From Thermoleophilia bacterium (GTDB lineage Bacteria; Actinomycetota; Thermoleophilia; Gaiellales; Gaiellaceae), in the NCBI GenBank assembly GCA_025934335.1, contig JAICYG010000146.1, forward strand, positions 1-6,939: a stretch of DNA of 6,939 bases, given 5' to 3'. Each line of letters opens with the position of its first letter. Within the stretch, counting starts at the first letter, position 1. The translations under genes and the position numbers were made by a program. Below the pieces are notes generated by a model, which was given only the letters and a program-made list of their open reading frames with translations, was not told the DNA's origin and made no database searches. Of this stretch, positions 1 through 4,634 are shown in pieces.

Positions 1-260
1 CACTCGCGCCACTCGAGGCGCCCGTCGATTGCCACCGGCCGGCCCTTCGAGAGGTACTGCGCGCAGCTCTCGCCCTGGGCGCCCCAGACGGTGACGTCGA
101 AGTAGTTCGGCTTCTCCGTCCATTGCCCGCTCGCGTTGTCCTTCCGCCGCGTGTTGACCGCGATGCGGAGGCTGCAGACGGACATGCCGGAGGGCGTGTT
201 GCGAAGCTCGGGGTCGCGCGTCAGGTTGCCGACGAGCACGACGCGGTTGATGCTGGCCAT
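1..260 (-). CDS. ssb: Single-stranded DNA-binding protein SSB, 3' part cut by window edge
   Basis: The first 86 residues are visible; the gene continues past the left edge. SSB coats single-stranded DNA in replication, recombination and repair, normally as a tetramer of OB folds. The N-terminus is typical of the family: MASINRVVLVGNLTRDPELR at residues 1-20, then SVCSLRIAVN near 27-36, and aromatic residues W47, Y53, F54 and W59, of the kind that stack on DNA in this family. The acidic C-terminal tip that recruits partner proteins lies outside the window. The ATG at 260 follows a purine-rich ribosome site (GTAGGAGAGGAG) and sits 33 bases after the rpsF stop. The order rpsF-ssb is the classic operon, with rpsR and rplI expected next. 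Identification is firm. Confidence 0.96.
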   Translation of the reverse strand, partial: MASINRVVLVGNLTRDPELRNTPSGMSVCSLRIAVNTRRKDNASGQWTEKPNYFDVTVWGAQGESCAQYLSKGRPVAIDGRLEWRE

Positions 261-293
261 GGTTCTCGCTCCTCTCCTACGGGTCGATCCAGG

Positions 294-677
294 CTACTCC
301 GACGCCGTGTCGCTGTCATCGGCGGAACGGGCCGCGGCCGTCGTGGGCGGCGCTGCGGGTGCCTGCGCGGGAGCCTTCTGGTGTGTCGACCCCTCGACGC
401 GCCGGTAGGCGCCGTGCCGGAGGACGCCGTCGGTGATCTTGAGCACGCGCGTGATCTCGTCCAGCGTCTCGGCCGGGCAGGTGAAGAGGAGGAGGTGGTA
501 CACGGCCTCGCCCTTGTGCGCGATCTCATAGGCGAGCCGGCGCCGGCCCCACGGCTCGTGGCCGTCCCAGGAGCCGCCGGCTGCCTCGACGGCGTCGCGG
601 ACGCGCTGGATGACCTCGTTCGCGCGCTCCTCCGGGAGCTCGGGGTCCAGCAGAAGCATGATCTCGTACTCGTTCAC
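294..677 (-). CDS. rpsF: 30S ribosomal protein S6
   Basis: This is a 127-residue ribosomal protein that binds 16S rRNA with S18 in the central domain of the small subunit. The start, VNEYEIMLLLDPELPEE at residues 1-17, is the S6 signature. AGGSWDGHEPWGRRRLAYEI and YHLLLFTCPAETLDEITRVLK follow in the middle, as in the family's ferredoxin-like fold, and the body ends near RHGAYRRVE. The roughly 30 residues after that are a low-complexity Ala/Pro/Thr/acidic tail; bacterial S6 tails vary. I chose GTG at 677 because a strong Shine-Dalgarno site lies 9 bases upstream. An in-frame ATG seven codons further up overlaps that site and so is unlikely. The gene leads the operon with ssb and has a structured leader (710-759). 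Confidence 0.96.
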   Translation of the reverse strand: MNEYEIMLLLDPELPEERANEVIQRVRDAVEAAGGSWDGHEPWGRRRLAYEIAHKGEAVYHLLLFTCPAETLDEITRVLKITDGVLRHGAYRRVEGSTHQKAPAQAPAAPPTTAAARSADDSDTASE

Positions 678-686
678 GCCCGAATC

Positions 687-695
687 TCTCCTTCC
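687..695 (-). promoter_or_regulatory. Ribosome binding site deciding the rpsF start
   Basis: On the minus strand this reads GGAAGGAGA, an almost ideal Shine-Dalgarno sequence, with the AGGAGA core 9 bases before the GTG at 677. It overlaps a competing in-frame ATG at 696-698, so the GTG is favoured as the S6 start. Confidence 0.75.
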
Positions 696-709
696 CATGG
701 ACTGAAATG

Positions 710-759
710 GCCCGGTCTCCTGGACGCCGCTTCGGGACGGGCGGCGCGACGGACCGGGC
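710..759 (-). promoter_or_regulatory. Two-stem structure in the rpsF leader, possible S6:S18 autoregulatory site
   Basis: On the minus strand an outer perfect 8-bp stem (GCCCGGTC with GACCGGGC, plus-strand 752-759 and 710-717) encloses a perfect 6-bp stem (CGCCGC with GCGGCG, 741-746 and 725-730). The inner stem is capped by the 10-base loop CCGTCCCGAA. The strands between the stems are unequal, 5 and 7 bases, giving an asymmetric internal loop. The structure lies between the predicted -10 box and the S6 ribosome site. Leaders of rpsF in many bacteria carry a CCG-containing structured element bound by the S6:S18 complex that represses the operon. The pairing is seen; the function is inferred from position. 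Confidence 0.45.
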
Positions 760-772
760 GAGAAGCGGCGGC

Positions 773-778
773 AGTGTA
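773..778 (-). promoter_or_regulatory. Candidate -10 box for the rpsF-ssb operon
   Basis: On the minus strand this reads TACACT, close to the TAnnnT form of actinobacterial housekeeping promoters. It would start transcription near 765-766, just upstream of the leader stem structure, giving a 5' leader of roughly 88 bases. No convincing -35 hexamer is seen at the usual spacing. Confidence 0.45.
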
Positions 779-782
779 GCAT
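777..782 (+). promoter_or_regulatory. Candidate -10 box for the gene at 790, possibly leaderless
   Basis: TAGCAT ends 7 bases before the GTG at 790, so transcription would begin at or next to the start codon. No Shine-Dalgarno sequence precedes that GTG, which fits a leaderless mRNA. The box overlaps the opposing rpsF -10 candidate by two bases. No clear -35 is visible. Confidence 0.3.
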
Positions 783-789
783 CGCGCCC

Positions 790-1029
790 GTGAAGCGCCT
801 GCTCGCGTTGCTCGTCGGCGGGCTCGGCCTCCGGGCGCTCCTCCGGCGCCGCCGGCCCGCCGAGCTCGCGCCCTCGCCTGCCGAGGGCCTACGGACGAAG
901 CTGGCCGAGTCGCGCGCGAGCGCGGAGGAGCAGGTGGTGACCGCCCCGGAGCCGGAGCCCGCGGTCGAGGACCGCCGTGCCGACGTGCACGAGCGCGCTC
1001 GGCGAACGATCGACGAGCTAAAGGACTGA
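790..1029 (+). CDS. Small membrane-anchored hypothetical protein, 79 aa
   Basis: I do not recognise a named family. The GTG start gives a basic N-terminus (VKR) and a short hydrophobic stretch, residues 4-18 (LLALLVGGLGLRALL), followed by five residues rich in Arg (RRRRP). That suggests a single membrane anchor with the rest in the cytoplasm by the positive-inside rule. The remainder is hydrophilic: a helical segment with AEGLRTKLAESRASAEEQ at about 31-48, a Pro/Glu linker, and a basic-acidic helix ending VHERARRTIDELKD. Codon use matches its neighbours. It is divergent from rpsF, and its last 12 bases overlap the end of the convergent aldolase gene. A role near translation or the envelope cannot be derived from sequence. 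Confidence 0.72.
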   Translation: MKRLLALLVGGLGLRALLRRRRPAELAPSPAEGLRTKLAESRASAEEQVVTAPEPEPAVEDRRADVHERARRTIDELKD

Positions 1030-1839
1030 CGCCAGCAGGTCGTCGCGCTCGGCCGGTGTGAGCCCGCGGAGCGGAGCGCGCACGTCGGGCCGGATCGGCA
1101 CGCCGCGGGCGCGGACGACCTCCTTCAACGCCGCATGCCGGGGGAAGCGCTCGACCTTCGCGCGCAGCGCGCCCGCCGCCGTCGAGTCGCCGCTCCGGAG
1201 CGCGCCGACGACCGCCTCCGGGAACGCCGAGGCGAGGCCCGAGACGGCGCCCGCGGCGCCCGCCGCGAGCCCCTGCCCGATCAGCGCCTCGGCACCGATC
1301 AGGACCTCGAGGCCGTCGAGCATGTACGGCGCGACGTTCGCGATCGGCGTGTCGCTCACCTTCATGCCGACGAGGTTCGATGCCTGCTCGCGCAGCCGCT
1401 CGATCGCGCGCGGCGGGATCGCGTAGCCCGAGGCCGCCTTCAACTCGTACGCGTAGAAGGGCGTGGGCGCGCAGGCTCTCGCCGCCGCCGTGAAGTGGGC
1501 GAGGAGCGCGTCCTCGTCGAGCACGAAGTACGGCGGCGCGATCACGGCGACTCCCTCGGCGCCCGCCTGCGCTGCGTGGGCGCACAGCGACACCGTCGCC
1601 GCCGTCGTCTGCGCGCCGCAGTGGGCGATCACCGGCAGCGGGCCGCCGAGCGCCAGCTCGAGCAGCGACCGACGCTCGTCGAGCGCCATGTTCATGCCCT
1701 CCCCGGTCGTCCCGAGCAGCAGGATCCCGTCGATGCCGTGCCCGGCGAGGAACTCGAGGTAGGGCGGGAGCGCGTCGAGGTCGAGCGCGTCACCGCCGTC
1801 ACGGAGCGGCGTGAGCGCGGCTGCGATCGCCCTCGGCAT
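1018..1839 (-). CDS. DHDPS/NAL-family class I aldolase or lyase, dapA-like but substrate uncertain
   Basis: A 273-residue TIM-barrel enzyme of the dihydrodipicolinate synthase/N-acetylneuraminate lyase superfamily, near the usual 290. Family marks are GTTGEG at 43-48 (2-oxo acid carboxylate loop), APPYF at 101-105, a tyrosine at 131 and the Schiff-base lysine K160 in VGMKVSD. Aligning YELKAASG (131-138) with the YNVPSRTG loop of E. coli DapA keeps the tyrosine but puts Ala136 where DapA has Arg138, which binds the aspartate-semialdehyde carboxylate. I therefore infer a 2-oxo acid aldolase or lyase rather than a lysine-pathway DapA. Its ATG overlaps the stop of the upstream secreted-protein gene by one base (TGATG), so translation is probably coupled. 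The 3' end overlaps the convergent gene at 790-1029 by 12 bases. Confidence 0.9.
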   Translation of the reverse strand: MPRAIAAALTPLRDGGDALDLDALPPYLEFLAGHGIDGILLLGTTGEGMNMALDERRSLLELALGGPLPVIAHCGAQTTAATVSLCAHAAQAGAEGVAVIAPPYFVLDEDALLAHFTAAARACAPTPFYAYELKAASGYAIPPRAIERLREQASNLVGMKVSDTPIANVAPYMLDGLEVLIGAEALIGQGLAAGAAGAVSGLASAFPEAVVGALRSGDSTAAGALRAKVERFPRHAALKEVVRARGVPIRPDVRAPLRGLTPAERDDLLASVL

Positions 1840-2771
1840 CAGCGCTCGTTCGCGCAGACCTTGTCGCCTGGTCCCACGAGCCGGTCGAAGAGGGCGTCGA
1901 AGCTGCGGTCGCGGGCGGGGTCGTACGCGCCCAGTGCGGCGCCGACCCACTGCACGTCGGGCGTCACGCCCGGGCCCATGACCGTGACCCGGTGCGCGTC
2001 CCCGACCGCCGGCCCGCGGGGCGAGCGGTCGGGATACCCGGGCGGCGGCACCTGAGGCACGAAGCTGTAACAGAAGGCGCCGTCGCCGGCGTGCGTGACC
2101 ACCGCCGTGTCGTGGCGCCAGCCCGGGCCGTACACGGAGTCGTGCGCGTCGATGTACACGAAGCGAGCGTACGCGTCGCGGCGGGTCGCGGACGGCGTGC
2201 GGAAGCCGTGGACCGGGCTGCCGCGGTACGTGAGGCGGCCGAAGACCCCCTGCCACCGCCCGCCGTACGTCCAGTTCTGCGAGACCTCGAGCGTTTCGGT
2301 CGGGCCCGACCAGTGGGAGACGTGGAACTCGAGCTTCCCCTGCTGCGGCAGCCACGGCGCGAAGCCGCGCATCGGCAGCAGTCGCCGCCACGCCTGCACC
2401 GCCCAGAACGTTCCGTCCGGGGCCTTGCAGGCGGTGACGAGGAAGGGAAGCGGCGGGCCGTCGTACCGCGCGCACGCGTCGTGGAACCGCGGCGCGGCGT
2501 AGTGGCCGAGGCTGCGAAGCCCACCCGAGTAGTCGAACCGGAACGCGAGCTGCGACACGCTCTGCGAGGGCGGACGCGCGTTGATCGCGCCCCAGACGAG
2601 CACGTGCCGGATCCGGCCGTCTTCGCGGCGGTACGTGAGAAGCGCCTTGCCGTTCGCGTTCACCGCCAGGGTCAGCCCCTTGATGTTCAGGTCGCCGAGC
2701 GGCTGGCTCGCCGCCGCAGGCGGCGCGAGCACGAGAGCGGCCACGGCGCCCAGGAGGGCGAGCGCCTTCAT
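1839..2771 (-). CDS. Secreted protein of unknown function, 310 aa
   Basis: The N-terminus MKALALLGAVAALVLAPPAA followed by ASQ is a clear Sec signal peptide, with likely cleavage after Ala21 (AAA then S). There is no lipobox cysteine, so the mature protein should be released or cell-wall associated. The mature part has many aromatic and beta-prone segments (LTLAVNANGKALLTYRRE, FRFDYSGGLRSLGHY, LEFHVSHWSGPTETLEVSQN, YARFVYIDAHDSVYGPGW). It has four cysteines, C100, C115, C234 and C306, which could form two disulfides. I recognise no catalytic motif or named domain. It is followed directly by the aldolase-like gene through a 1-base overlap, so the two form an operon. There is no Shine-Dalgarno site before the ATG, while a -10-like box lies 9 bases upstream, which fits leaderless expression. 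Confidence 0.88.
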   Translation of the reverse strand: MKALALLGAVAALVLAPPAAASQPLGDLNIKGLTLAVNANGKALLTYRREDGRIRHVLVWGAINARPPSQSVSQLAFRFDYSGGLRSLGHYAAPRFHDACARYDGPPLPFLVTACKAPDGTFWAVQAWRRLLPMRGFAPWLPQQGKLEFHVSHWSGPTETLEVSQNWTYGGRWQGVFGRLTYRGSPVHGFRTPSATRRDAYARFVYIDAHDSVYGPGWRHDTAVVTHAGDGAFCYSFVPQVPPPGYPDRSPRGPAVGDAHRVTVMGPGVTPDVQWVGAALGAYDPARDRSFDALFDRLVGPGDKVCANER

Positions 2772-2780
2772 GCGGGCGGC

Positions 2781-2786
2781 AGTCTA
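2781..2786 (-). promoter_or_regulatory. Candidate -10 box for the secreted-protein/aldolase operon
   Basis: On the minus strand this reads TAGACT, a good TAnnnT box, with 9 bases before the ATG at 2771. Transcription would start within a few bases of the ATG, in keeping with the missing ribosome site. No good -35 hexamer is seen. If correct, the operon starts here and the small ORF upstream is not part of it. Confidence 0.35.
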
Positions 2787-2807
2787 GCCGCCATGGAACC
2801 GGAATCC

Positions 2808-2927
2808 CTAGGCTGCGAGCGCCGAAACGGCCGGGGCGACGAGCGCGACCGCGACGACGGCGGTCGCCGGCCCACCGACGAGCAGCGCCGCGAGCCCGAT
2901 TCCGATTGCGAGACCGAGGTTCCGCAC
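2808..2927 (-). CDS. Possible small hydrophobic peptide, 39 aa
   Basis: A short minus-strand reading frame begins with GTG at 2927 and ends with TAG. It encodes VRNLGLAIGIGLAALLVGGP and then a second hydrophobic stretch, ATAVVAVALVAPAVSALAA. The composition fits one or two membrane helices with a Gly-Gly-Pro turn at 18-20. By eye about 33 of the 39 codons end in G or C, like the real genes around it. It lies 36 bases upstream of the secreted-protein gene on the same strand. Against it: the ribosome site is weak (only CAGG), no start upstream of the GTG is better, and Ala/Val-rich peptides arise easily in such GC-rich DNA. It could also be the remnant of a larger membrane protein. I do not recognise a family. 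Confidence 0.3.
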   Translation of the reverse strand: MRNLGLAIGIGLAALLVGGPATAVVAVALVAPAVSALAA

Positions 2928-2957
2928 AATGCCTGTATCGGCAGTTCGCGTCTGGCG

Positions 2958-2963
2958 CTACAG
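2958..2963 (+). promoter_or_regulatory. Candidate -10 box for the Thr-rich membrane protein
   Basis: TACAGT lies downstream of the ATG at 2929 but upstream of the GTG at 2983. It predicts a start site near 2970 and a leader of about a dozen bases that begins with GGGGGG (2971-2976), a plausible ribosome site 6 bases from the GTG. This supports the GTG as the true start. No convincing -35 is seen. Confidence 0.4.
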
Positions 2964-2982
2964 TCCCTGCGGGGGGTATGAG

Positions 2983-3684
2983 GTGCGGGAGAACTGGAAA
3001 GACTTCCGTTTCTGGGCCTGGTGGTGGCGGAACCGGGTCGCGACGGAGGCGAAACTCGGCATCGGTGCGCTCGTCGGCGCGCTGTTGATCGTCGGCGGCT
3101 ACTTCGCATCGAGCAGCCTGACCGGTGCCGACGCTGCGAGCACGGGGGGCCAGAGCTACATCCTTCAGACGACGGTGACCAGGGTCGTCACGGTCCGCGA
3201 GCACGGGAAGACGCTCGTGAAGCGGATCCCCGTCGTCGTCCGCCGCTCCGTCATCCGGTCGAAGACCGCCTACCAGACGCTCGTCGACACGCGGTACGTG
3301 ACGACACCGGGCGCCGTCCGGTACGAAACGAGGAAGGTCGTGCGCTACGTCCCCGTGGTGAAGCGCAAGGTCGTCCACGTGAACGGGAAGACGACGACGC
3401 TCACCCAGACGCGGCTCGTGCCGACGGTCAAGACGCAGACGCTCACGAACGTCGTCACGAACCAGCAGACGGTCACGAACCAGAGCACGGTCGTCGTGAA
3501 CCACACGGACACCGTCGTCCGTCCGGTGACAACGGTCGTGACGAAGACGATCACGCTGCCTCCGGACACCGTCACCCAGACCCAGACCCAGACGCAGACC
3601 GAGACGCAGACGGTCACCGTCACACAGACCGAGACGCAGACGGTCACCGCGCCGGGCGTCACCATCACCGTCGGGCTTCCCTGA
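2983..3684 (+). CDS. Single-pass membrane protein with Trp-rich tail and Thr/Val/Gln-rich extracytoplasmic domain
   Basis: From GTG 2983 the product is 233 residues. The cytoplasmic N-terminus is strikingly aromatic (WKDFRFWAWWWRNR at about 5-18). One transmembrane helix follows at about 25-42 (LGIGALVGALLIVGGYF), and the rest should be outside. That part alternates Val/Thr with basic residues (TVTRVVTVREHGKTLVKRIP, VVRYETRK-like segments), then becomes a beta-prone Thr/Val/Asn/Gln tract and ends in TQTQTQTQTETQTVTV-type repeats and a hydrophobic tip (GVTITVGLP). There are no cysteines after the chosen start and no enzyme motif. An in-frame ATG at 2929 would add 18 residues but lies upstream of the likely -10 box. 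A receiver-domain gene follows after 41 bases, probably in the same transcript. Function is unknown; a surface stalk or cell-wall-spanning role is a guess. Confidence 0.85.
   Translation: MRENWKDFRFWAWWWRNRVATEAKLGIGALVGALLIVGGYFASSSLTGADAASTGGQSYILQTTVTRVVTVREHGKTLVKRIPVVVRRSVIRSKTAYQTLVDTRYVTTPGAVRYETRKVVRYVPVVKRKVVHVNGKTTTLTQTRLVPTVKTQTLTNVVTNQQTVTNQSTVVVNHTDTVVRPVTTVVTKTITLPPDTVTQTQTQTQTETQTVTVTQTETQTVTAPGVTITVGLP
3577..3649 (+). repeat. In-gene tandem repeats encoding Thr-Gln/Thr-Glu/Thr-Val
   Basis: Four hexamers of the form CAGACS run from 3577 to 3600. A 25-base segment beginning CAGACCGAGACG at 3595 is repeated exactly at 3625, giving a 30-base period. All periods are multiples of three, so the frame is kept and copy number could change without breaking the protein. 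There are no spacers, so this is not a CRISPR. Confidence 0.85.
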
Positions 3685-3725
3685 GCCGGCGTTTCGGGCA
3701 GCGACGGCTCCAGTCACCGAGCGAC

Positions 3726-4082
3726 GTGCCACGCGTTCTGCTCGCCGACGACGACGCCGCGTTCCGCGAGCAGCTGGCGGCGATCCTCGAGGACAACCTG
3801 ACCGACGTCGAGGTCGTCGCGTCGGTTGCCGACGGCCATCAGGCGGTGGCGGCCGCGATGTCGCACGCACCCGCCGTCGCGGTGATCGACTACGCGATGC
3901 CCGGCCCGAGCGGCGGCCACGCGGCGGCCGTGATCCAGCAGGCGCTGCCGAAGACGACCGTGATCGTCGTCTCCGGCCTCCCGCCCGAAGAGGTGTCGGA
4001 GCTGCCGCGCGACGTGCGGCTCGTACGCAAGGGCGCCGGCTTCGAGCAGGAGCTACTCGCCGCACTCGCCGCTCAGCGCTGA
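3726..4082 (+). CDS. Stand-alone response-regulator receiver domain, 118 aa
   Basis: The protein is a single CheY-like receiver with no output domain. All key residues are present: the acidic cluster D8-D9-D10, the phospho-acceptor D55 in VIDYAMPG, the switch Ser83 in VVSG, and K102 in VRKGAG. The fold ends soon after, and the stop follows residue 118, so it works either as a protein-protein switch or as a phosphate relay. The GTG at 3726 puts VPRVLLADDD at the N-terminus, as expected for the first beta strand; there is no strong ribosome site, and translation may depend on the gene 41 bases upstream. No histidine kinase lies in the window, so the partner is unknown. The last 10 bases overlap the convergent gene at 4073-4234. 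Confidence 0.92.
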   Translation: MPRVLLADDDAAFREQLAAILEDNLTDVEVVASVADGHQAVAAAMSHAPAVAVIDYAMPGPSGGHAAAVIQQALPKTTVIVVSGLPPEEVSELPRDVRLVRKGAGFEQELLAALAAQR

Positions 4083-4234
4083 CCGTCGTCGCCTGCCTGG
4101 CGCGCAGCCTCTTCGCGTAGCTCCTGCTCGGCGCGCTGCCAGTTCTCCTCGGGCTTCGAGTCGGGCTCCGTGAGCGAGAGCTCGAAGGCGCGCCTCGCGA
4201 TCATCTCGTCCGTGATCCTCGGGGCGCGCGGCAT
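4073..4234 (-). CDS. DUF2934-like small protein, 53 aa
   Basis: A 53-residue hydrophilic protein, MPRAPRITDEMIARRAFELS at the start, then a variable linker (LTEPDSKPEE) and NWQRAEQELREEAARQ. The pattern of an E/D-x-I-x-x-R-A-(F/Y)-E-L helix, a short loop, then W-x-x-A-E-x-E-L matches what I know of DUF2934, a family of unknown function. It is probably two short helices acting in the cytoplasm. No ribosome site precedes the ATG; longer starts are open upstream but would run through the selC tRNA, so I reject them. It is divergent from the gene at 4316 with about 80 bases between them, and its stop overlaps the receiver gene by 10 bases. The family call is from memory of the motif only. Confidence 0.7.
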   Translation of the reverse strand: MPRAPRITDEMIARRAFELSLTEPDSKPEENWQRAEQELREEAARQAGDDGQR

Positions 4235-4315
4235 GGGGGAATCGTGCCCGTCCGGCGCGCGGCCGGAAACGCGCCGCGGCTCAAGTCGCGCCATCAGGGC
4301 GCCGATAGGGGGGAC

Positions 4316-4624
4316 GTGGACGGCGACCGGGATCCGGCGGAGGTGGCCCGGCTCCGCCACCGCGTGCGCGAGCTGGCCCGGCGTCGCGACCGTGCGGTCG
4401 AGCGGGTCGCGCTCTTCCCGAACCCGGTCAGCGAGCGTCAGCTCGAGGTGATGCGCTTCGAGCTTGCCGAGCTCGAGTGGCGTATCGCCGAGCTCGCGGC
4501 CGCCGAGAGCACGCGCTACGGAGCGGCCCCGGAGTCGAACCGAGCCAGCGTGGGGCTGCCACGCCTGACGGGTTTTGAAGACCCGCTGGGGCACCGGCCC
4601 CCGCCGCTCCACGGCGGATCGTAG
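4316..4624 (+). CDS. Small coiled-coil hypothetical protein whose 3' end is antisense to selC
   Basis: From GTG 4316 the product is 102 residues, with a G-rich ribosome site (AGGGGGG) just upstream. Residues 7-64 look like two long charged helices (AEVARLRHRVRELARRRDRA, QLEVMRFELAELEWRIAELA) joined by LFPNPVSE, an antiparallel hairpin or coiled coil. Codons in this part end nearly always in G or C, which supports real coding. From about residue 68 the frame runs antisense through the whole selenocysteine tRNA gene and stops 14 bases beyond it. That tail (residues 69-102) is Pro/Gly/Arg-rich, unlike the rest, and may be only what the tRNA sequence forces. An ATG at 4244 is a less likely start. 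I do not recognise a family. Confidence 0.62.
   Translation: MDGDRDPAEVARLRHRVRELARRRDRAVERVALFPNPVSERQLEVMRFELAELEWRIAELAAAESTRYGAAPESNRASVGLPRLTGFEDPLGHRPPPLHGGS
4519..4610 (-). tRNA. selC: Selenocysteine tRNA (anticodon UCA)
   Basis: A 92-base tRNA with all tRNA(Sec) marks. The acceptor stem has 8 bp (GGAGCGGC with GCCGCTCC) and a G discriminator. The D arm has a CGGT loop and a 5-bp stem. The anticodon arm is CGGGT-CTTCAAA-ACCCG with anticodon UCA (4576-4578). The long variable arm has a 6-bp stem (GCGTGG with CCACGC). The T arm is CTCGG-TTCGACT-CCGGG. The 8+5 acceptor/T arrangement and long variable arm are features SelA and SelB recognise. CCA is not encoded. The D stem is 5 bp with a single linker base, slightly shorter than the 6-bp stem of E. 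coli. It starts 24 bases after the selB stop, so it may be co-transcribed with selB or have its own promoter. Confidence 0.96.
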
Positions 4625-4634
4625 AGCCGCGGGC

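Noticed and set aside
123..779. Plus-strand frame across ssb and rpsF
   Set aside because: It lies opposite two firmly identified genes and has the Arg/Ala/Gly-rich composition of a shadow frame.
1018..1839. Calling the aldolase dapA
   Set aside because: The substrate-binding arginine of DapA is replaced by alanine, so only a family-level name is safe.
2929..2982. ATG at 2929 as the start of the membrane protein
   Set aside because: It has no good ribosome site and lies upstream of the likely -10 box; GTG 2983 has a G-rich site at proper spacing. Not fully excluded.
3577..3649. CRISPR-like repeat
   Set aside because: The repeats are directly adjacent, in frame within a gene, without spacers.
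3345..3668. Minus-strand frame opposite the Thr-rich gene, rich in Val, Cys and Thr
   Set aside because: It is the complement of the ACG/GTC/CAG repeats and has no ribosome site or family signature.
1018..4065. A minus-strand reading frame of over 1000 codons
   Set aside because: Only its last 273 codons (1018-1839) are a real gene. Upstream it is Arg/Pro/Ala-rich sequence running through the secreted-protein, membrane-protein and receiver genes in wrong frames.
4073..4612. Longer version of the DUF2934-like protein
   Set aside because: It would translate through the selenocysteine tRNA and antisense to another gene. The family motif begins only after the ATG at 4234.
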